From: Microcaldota archaeon
Lineage (GTDB): Archaea; Micrarchaeota; Micrarchaeia; Micrarchaeales; CABMGC01
Assembly: GCA_027334165.1 (NCBI GenBank)
Contig: DAHWXM010000004.1
Coordinates: 1 to 37,834 of the forward strand
Length of the DNA stretch: 37,834 bases
Direction: 5' to 3'
Shown here: positions 35,183 to 37,834 of the stretch, piece by piece
How positions within the stretch are numbered: position 1 is the first letter of the stretch
Layout of the letters: each line of letters starts with the position of its first letter
Made by a program: the position numbers and the translations under genes
The notes under the pieces: generated by a model
What the model was told of the DNA's origin: nothing
Seen by the model: only the letters and a program-made list of their open reading frames with translations
Databases searched by the model: none

Positions 35183-35284
35183 GTATCGTTTCTGTTCCGG
35201 ATCTGGCCTTGGGCCGTGCGCGCATCTGCATGGGGAGAGCTTCCTCAGTCACAAGGACCGTGAGTCACCCGCACACCACGATAC
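35183..35284 (-). ncRNA. Candidate structured small RNA
   Basis: On the minus strand a 102-base segment begins GTATCGT and ends ACGATAC, a 7-bp terminal stem (35278-35284 with 35183-35189). Nested inside, GTGTGCG (35270-35276) pairs with CGCGCAC (35216-35222) with one G-U, and GGCC-CAA-GGCC forms a further small hairpin (35205-35215). The minus-strand TATA box lies about 24 bases before the predicted 5' end, the archaeal spacing. The family is not recognised; it does not fit RNase P, SRP RNA or tRNA. Confidence 0.35.
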
Positions 35285-35298
35285 TTATTAGCCGCTCG

Positions 35299-35310
35299 GC
35301 ATATATAATA
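35299..35310 (-). promoter_or_regulatory. TATA-like box of the candidate small RNA
   Basis: The minus strand reads TATTATATATGC, the best TATA match in the window's right end. Transcription starting about 25 bases on would begin at about 35280, at the terminal stem. Confidence 0.45.
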
Positions 35311-35481
35311 ATTACCCTCGGCCTGATCTTGTATCCTACCCTGATCCACACTGCCGCTTCCGGCAACGGTACCTCTATATCTTCCTATTTGCCAGACGTC
35401 CTGTCTCTGGCCCCTGCCCGCCACAACAAGCCAACGCCTCTGCCCTGCACGGCCCCACATTCGGCAATTTTTAATCGCCTA

Positions 35482-36408
35482 CTATTCTGCCCTTCTTATT
35501 TCCGCAAGTACATCGGCCGGTGCCTGCATGATCAGGTAATTCTGAATGGCGGCAAGACTCATCGCATACTTTATGGTGTTGTTGTGCATGTACCATGCGA
35601 TCTCCGGCCAGCTCGCGATGAATGCCGATATCGGCGCCTCCTCCTTTTCATTGCTTGTCCTGCCCAGGTACGGCTTCCTTTTTGATACCTTAACCACCAT
35701 TACGCTATCTGTGGTGTTCAATCTATGCGGTGCATGCCATACTGCTTCCAATCCCTGCATCGCTATTATGCTCTCGCCGTTGAGCCCAGTCTCCTCCCGC
35801 AGTTCCCTCCGTGCGGCATCCTCCACTGATATGTCCTTGCCCACCGCTCCGGAAGGAAGTTCCACTGACCAATTTTCTACTGACGGCTGCGGCTTATAGA
35901 TAAGTACCGGAAGCTCCTGTGTCTTTACTGTAAAGGTATGCTTGCGTCCCAAAACGTGCGATTTATACTTCGGCAGGTCATTGCGCTCGTATGCGCTGCG
36001 CTTGACATGTTCTATCCGTCCAAAGTCCACCAATGCCAGTATGGTTACTCCAGCCCCTTTCATAACGCGCATCCACGTTTCTGTCACGGTGCTTCCTGTG
36101 ATGTCATTAGTTGCAGTGTAAGCTATCTCTTCCCCTTTCAAGAACTTAAAGTTCGGACTTTGCGTTATTTCCTCGCCTTTTCTGAGCACCTCTACGCGCA
36201 ATGCAGTATTCAGGATACCTGAAGATGCTCTGTCAAAAATCTGTTTGCCAAGTTCCCTCATCTGTAATACTTCTTTATGTATCGGCTTGCGGATTGCGTG
36301 CGTCATTTCATCACGACAAATTCCCATGCCTTTTACTTTATAAATATTCCCTTGCGGCGTTTTCAAGCGCTCAAAATCAAAGTCGGCAATAGGTGCATTT
36401 GGCGCCAA
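35482..36408 (-). CDS. Nudix hydrolase with long N-terminal extension
   Basis: The 308-residue protein has a complete Nudix box at about residues 187-209 (G-x5-E-x7-RELREETGL), preceded by WSVELPSGAVG as in ADP-ribose-pyrophosphatase-like members. About 110 residues before the domain have no motif I recognise and contain a segment, KFLKGEEIAYTATNDITG, of unknown role. The start is supported by a minus-strand TATA-like CTATATTTGT (36426-36435) about 23 bases upstream, so it should be leaderless. Catalysis on an NDP-linked substrate is expected. The gene is single, convergent with nothing close but the candidate RNA. Confidence 0.8.
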   Translation of the reverse strand: MAPNAPIADFDFERLKTPQGNIYKVKGMGICRDEMTHAIRKPIHKEVLQMRELGKQIFDRASSGILNTALRVEVLRKGEEITQSPNFKFLKGEEIAYTATNDITGSTVTETWMRVMKGAGVTILALVDFGRIEHVKRSAYERNDLPKYKSHVLGRKHTFTVKTQELPVLIYKPQPSVENWSVELPSGAVGKDISVEDAARRELREETGLNGESIIAMQGLEAVWHAPHRLNTTDSVMVVKVSKRKPYLGRTSNEKEEAPISAFIASWPEIAWYMHNNTIKYAMSLAAIQNYLIMQAPADVLAEIRRAE

Positions 36409-36425
36409 TTCGGCACGCGTTTTTT

Positions 36426-36435
36426 ACAAATATAG
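36426..36435 (-). promoter_or_regulatory. TATA-like box of the right-end Nudix gene
   Basis: The minus strand reads CTATATTTGT, centred about 23 bases before ATG 36408. Confidence 0.5.
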
Positions 36436-36581
36436 CCGTCTCTTTCCTCCCCTGTCGTAAGTGCTAGATGGACAAAAACACTATAAAAGCTGTTTTTTTG
36501 CGCAAATAGACCAAGCTTAAATAGGATGGTCGGTGGGATATCTGCGCGCCAATACTCATATATGCGGTGCAGGTAATCAAA

Positions 36582-37061
36582 ATGGGAAGAATAGGATTCG
36601 TATCTAAGAGCGAAAGGTCAAACCCACTGCACGCTGTCGATCCGCGACTGGCGGGGCACAACAGCACCGACAGGCAAGCGCTCCAATTCTCCAATCGGCG
36701 GGTGTTGGACGCAGTTTCATGCCTCCGCAAGGCGCGGGTATCCAAGAGCCCGGAGGACGTAGAGGGCGCAATGCGCAATCTCATACTCGCGGCGGAGAAG
36801 ATGCATTTGATATACGCGATCAATCCAAAGGGCAGCGAACTGTCTACGCAGGCGCTCAAGGCGAGCCTCAGGATGGAGCGCTGGGCGCGCAGGGTAGAGG
36901 CCCGTGCTCTAAACCGCGCAGGCATCGAACAATCCAAAGAGAAGCTTGTAGGCGACCTCCGCTTCTCCGAGCACGAATCCGGCATCATTGCGATGAACTT
37001 TGAGGAGCGAATAAGCGACCTGAAGGCGGCTCTCCGCAAGGCCGCGAGCCAAACAATTTAA
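36582..37061 (+). CDS. Hypothetical small helical protein
   Basis: I do not recognise a family for this 159-residue protein. It is soluble, basic and mostly helical, with LRKARVSKSPEDVEGAMRNL and MERWARRVEARALNRAG as its clearest amphipathic segments; it has no Cys and no membrane helix. ATG 36582 is chosen over GTG 36567 because CATATATG is centred about 22 bases upstream. Codon use matches the chromosome, so it is probably a real, lineage-level gene. Its stop overlaps the likely TATA box of the next gene. Confidence 0.6.
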   Translation: MGRIGFVSKSERSNPLHAVDPRLAGHNSTDRQALQFSNRRVLDAVSCLRKARVSKSPEDVEGAMRNLILAAEKMHLIYAINPKGSELSTQALKASLRMERWARRVEARALNRAGIEQSKEKLVGDLRFSEHESGIIAMNFEERISDLKAALRKAASQTI

Positions 37062-37078
37062 AAACCACCGACCCATAT

Positions 37079-37381
37079 ATGGGCATGGCAGGCATAACGC
37101 TGGCCAACATCCTGATTTCCGTTGGCATCATTATAGCGGCAGTTGCGGTCTCGCTCTTCATCATAATGAAGTTCGGTCGCGTTATAGTTAGGATAGCGCT
37201 CGCCGTACTCATCAACAGCATACTGGGCATGATAACCCTTGTGCTCCTTGTTTACTTCATCGGTTTTTCGATACCGATAGACACGCCGACGCTCGTCGCA
37301 ACTGGCATATTCGGGCTGCCCGGCGTGGGCGTCATCGCCATCCTGAAGCTGTACGGCGCATCACTCCTCGTCGGTGCATGA
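37079..37381 (+). CDS. BofA-like small membrane protein
   Basis: The 100-residue protein has three hydrophobic segments. LINSILGMITLVLLVYFIGF followed by IPIDTPTLVATGIFGLPGVGVIAIL resembles the sigma-K processing inhibitor BofA family (SigmaK_BofA), which also occurs in archaea without sigma-K, so the name is historical and the role unknown. ATG 37079 is the longest start; ATG 37085 lies 25 bases after TTTAAAA (37058-37064) and may be the real start of a leaderless mRNA. Confidence 0.7.
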   Translation: MGMAGITLANILISVGIIIAAVAVSLFIIMKFGRVIVRIALAVLINSILGMITLVLLVYFIGFSIPIDTPTLVATGIFGLPGVGVIAILKLYGASLLVGA

Positions 37382-37462
37382 GCTTCTGCCTGCTCCCCCG
37401 TGCGTCAGGCTCATGCAATACTCCACCCCTTGGCATGATTATCTCTACGTATCAAAAGGGAG

Positions 37463-37564
37463 ATGAAGGGACTCCTCGGCTGCAGAGGCTGGCACGTTTC
37501 AAAGTTCATGGGCTCCGTGGGGTACGGGAAGAACGGCGTCTACGTCGCCATAATAAGTAAGTAG
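37463..37564 (+). CDS. Candidate 33-residue protein
   Basis: The frame reads MKGLLGCRGWHVSKFMGSVG and 13 more residues. Codons have chromosomal third-position bias (GGC, CTC, TAC, AAC, GTC), which suggests coding. C-x-G-W-H is reminiscent of small metal-binding proteins, but one Cys and one His are not enough to assign it. AAAGGGAG sits immediately before the ATG, too close for a standard ribosome site. It lies in the 225-base gap between two genes. Confidence 0.3.
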   Translation: MKGLLGCRGWHVSKFMGSVGYGKNGVYVAIISK

Positions 37565-37605
37565 ATGCTGGCAAATCACACGTCGGTTTGCGACACCATG
37601 CGTTT

Positions 37606-37834
37606 CTACTTGGTTACGTACTCGAGTATCCTCTTCCGTTCCTTAACGCTAGAGACCACCACATCCGCGCCGGAGATCCGCAGCTCCCCTATAGAATACC
37701 TCCTGTTGGCCACGCCAACCACCGAAAGCTCCTTCCTCTTCGCCGCCTTTATGAAGTACGGCGAATTCGTAACGACAAGCATCTCATGCTTATCCACCTT
37801 GTACTCGCTGTTTCCCCTGTTAATTGCAACGTCC
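37606..37834 (-). CDS. C-terminal part of an unidentified protein, cut by the window edge
   Basis: The frame is open to the last base, so the gene continues outside; GTG at 37797 is not needed as a start. The visible 76 residues include EMLVVTNSPYFIKAAKR, VVGVANRRYSIGELRISGADVVVSSVKE. The pattern 'strand-TN-x3-aa-K, VVGVANR, GADVVV' resembles the end of HAD-superfamily phosphatases, where the aged segment predicts a Rossmann edge, but the catalytic motifs would be outside the window. Low confidence on family. Confidence 0.55.
   Translation of the reverse strand, partial: DVAINRGNSEYKVDKHEMLVVTNSPYFIKAAKRKELSVVGVANRRYSIGELRISGADVVVSSVKERKRILEYVTK

Larger units (their letters stand above)
35055..35481. 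other. Intergenic region of 427 bases with a candidate RNA gene
   Basis: No protein gene is supported. Open frames crossing it run into the antisense of the Nudix gene and have no family motifs. It holds a strong TATA-like run at 35301-35310 and the nested inverted repeats described at 35183-35284. Confidence 0.5.

Noticed and set aside
35183-35284. RNase P RNA, suggested by GAGGAAG and ACAGAA on the minus strand
   Set aside because: The P4 strands after the two motifs are not complementary and the motifs lie in the wrong order relative to the closing stem; the element is also far too short.
35041-35685. A 214-residue plus-strand frame after the methyltransferase gene
   Set aside because: It overlaps the antisense of the Nudix gene, starts inside the previous gene and has no family motif.

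Overview
The window looks like archaeal DNA, most probably from a DPANN archaeon close to Micrarchaeota. I infer this from an A-type ATP synthase operon in the archaeal order, a Dph6-like diphthamide enzyme, a tRNA gene without an encoded CCA end, TATA-like boxes about 21-28 bases before many start codons (the leaderless-mRNA pattern), and a surface protein whose N-terminus carries the class III signal/pilin-like motif QAAIEYLTTYGWAIL. The lineage call rests on motif recognition alone.

Layout. Positions 1-3371 hold two tandem paralogous surface proteins (the first cut off by the window edge). Each has Ser/Thr tracts, an (x)ATN four-residue repeat, a divergent Cys-rich segment and a C-terminal Hint (hedgehog/intein-type) autoprocessing domain. 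Positions 3390-10351 are a minus-strand operon for the cell surface: a large beta-helix membrane-anchored protein, two GT-C type membrane glycosyltransferases and a PQQ-type beta-propeller protein. An aminotransferase and tRNA-Val(UAC) follow.

The 3' end of the tRNA is repeated exactly (16 bp) at 14260-14275 and imperfectly at 15744-15758. These copies bound an AT-rich island carrying a nucleotidyltransferase, a degenerate Nudix-like protein, a zinc-ribbon Nudix hydrolase, a membrane ORF with no good start, and a Fic protein. No integrase is visible.

From 15917 to 25354 come mixed chromosomal genes: cold shock protein, DUF1648 and DUF3175 proteins, an AlkA-like DNA glycosylase, a four-Ig-domain surface stalk protein, a NagB-like deaminase, a ClC chloride channel with CBS domains, two overlapping metal-binding microproteins (YHS and a Cys/His protein) and a Dph6-like ligase. 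Positions 25374-33775 are the complete A-type ATP synthase operon H-I-K-E-C-F-A-B-D on the minus strand, with dph6 20 bases downstream.

The right end has an FtsJ-type RNA methyltransferase, a possible structured small RNA with its own TATA box, another Nudix hydrolase, two small conserved-looking proteins (one BofA-like), a 33-residue candidate ORF and a gene cut by the window edge. The most unusual content is the tandem Hint surface proteins, the tRNA-borne island of nucleotide-handling genes, and the candidate small RNA.
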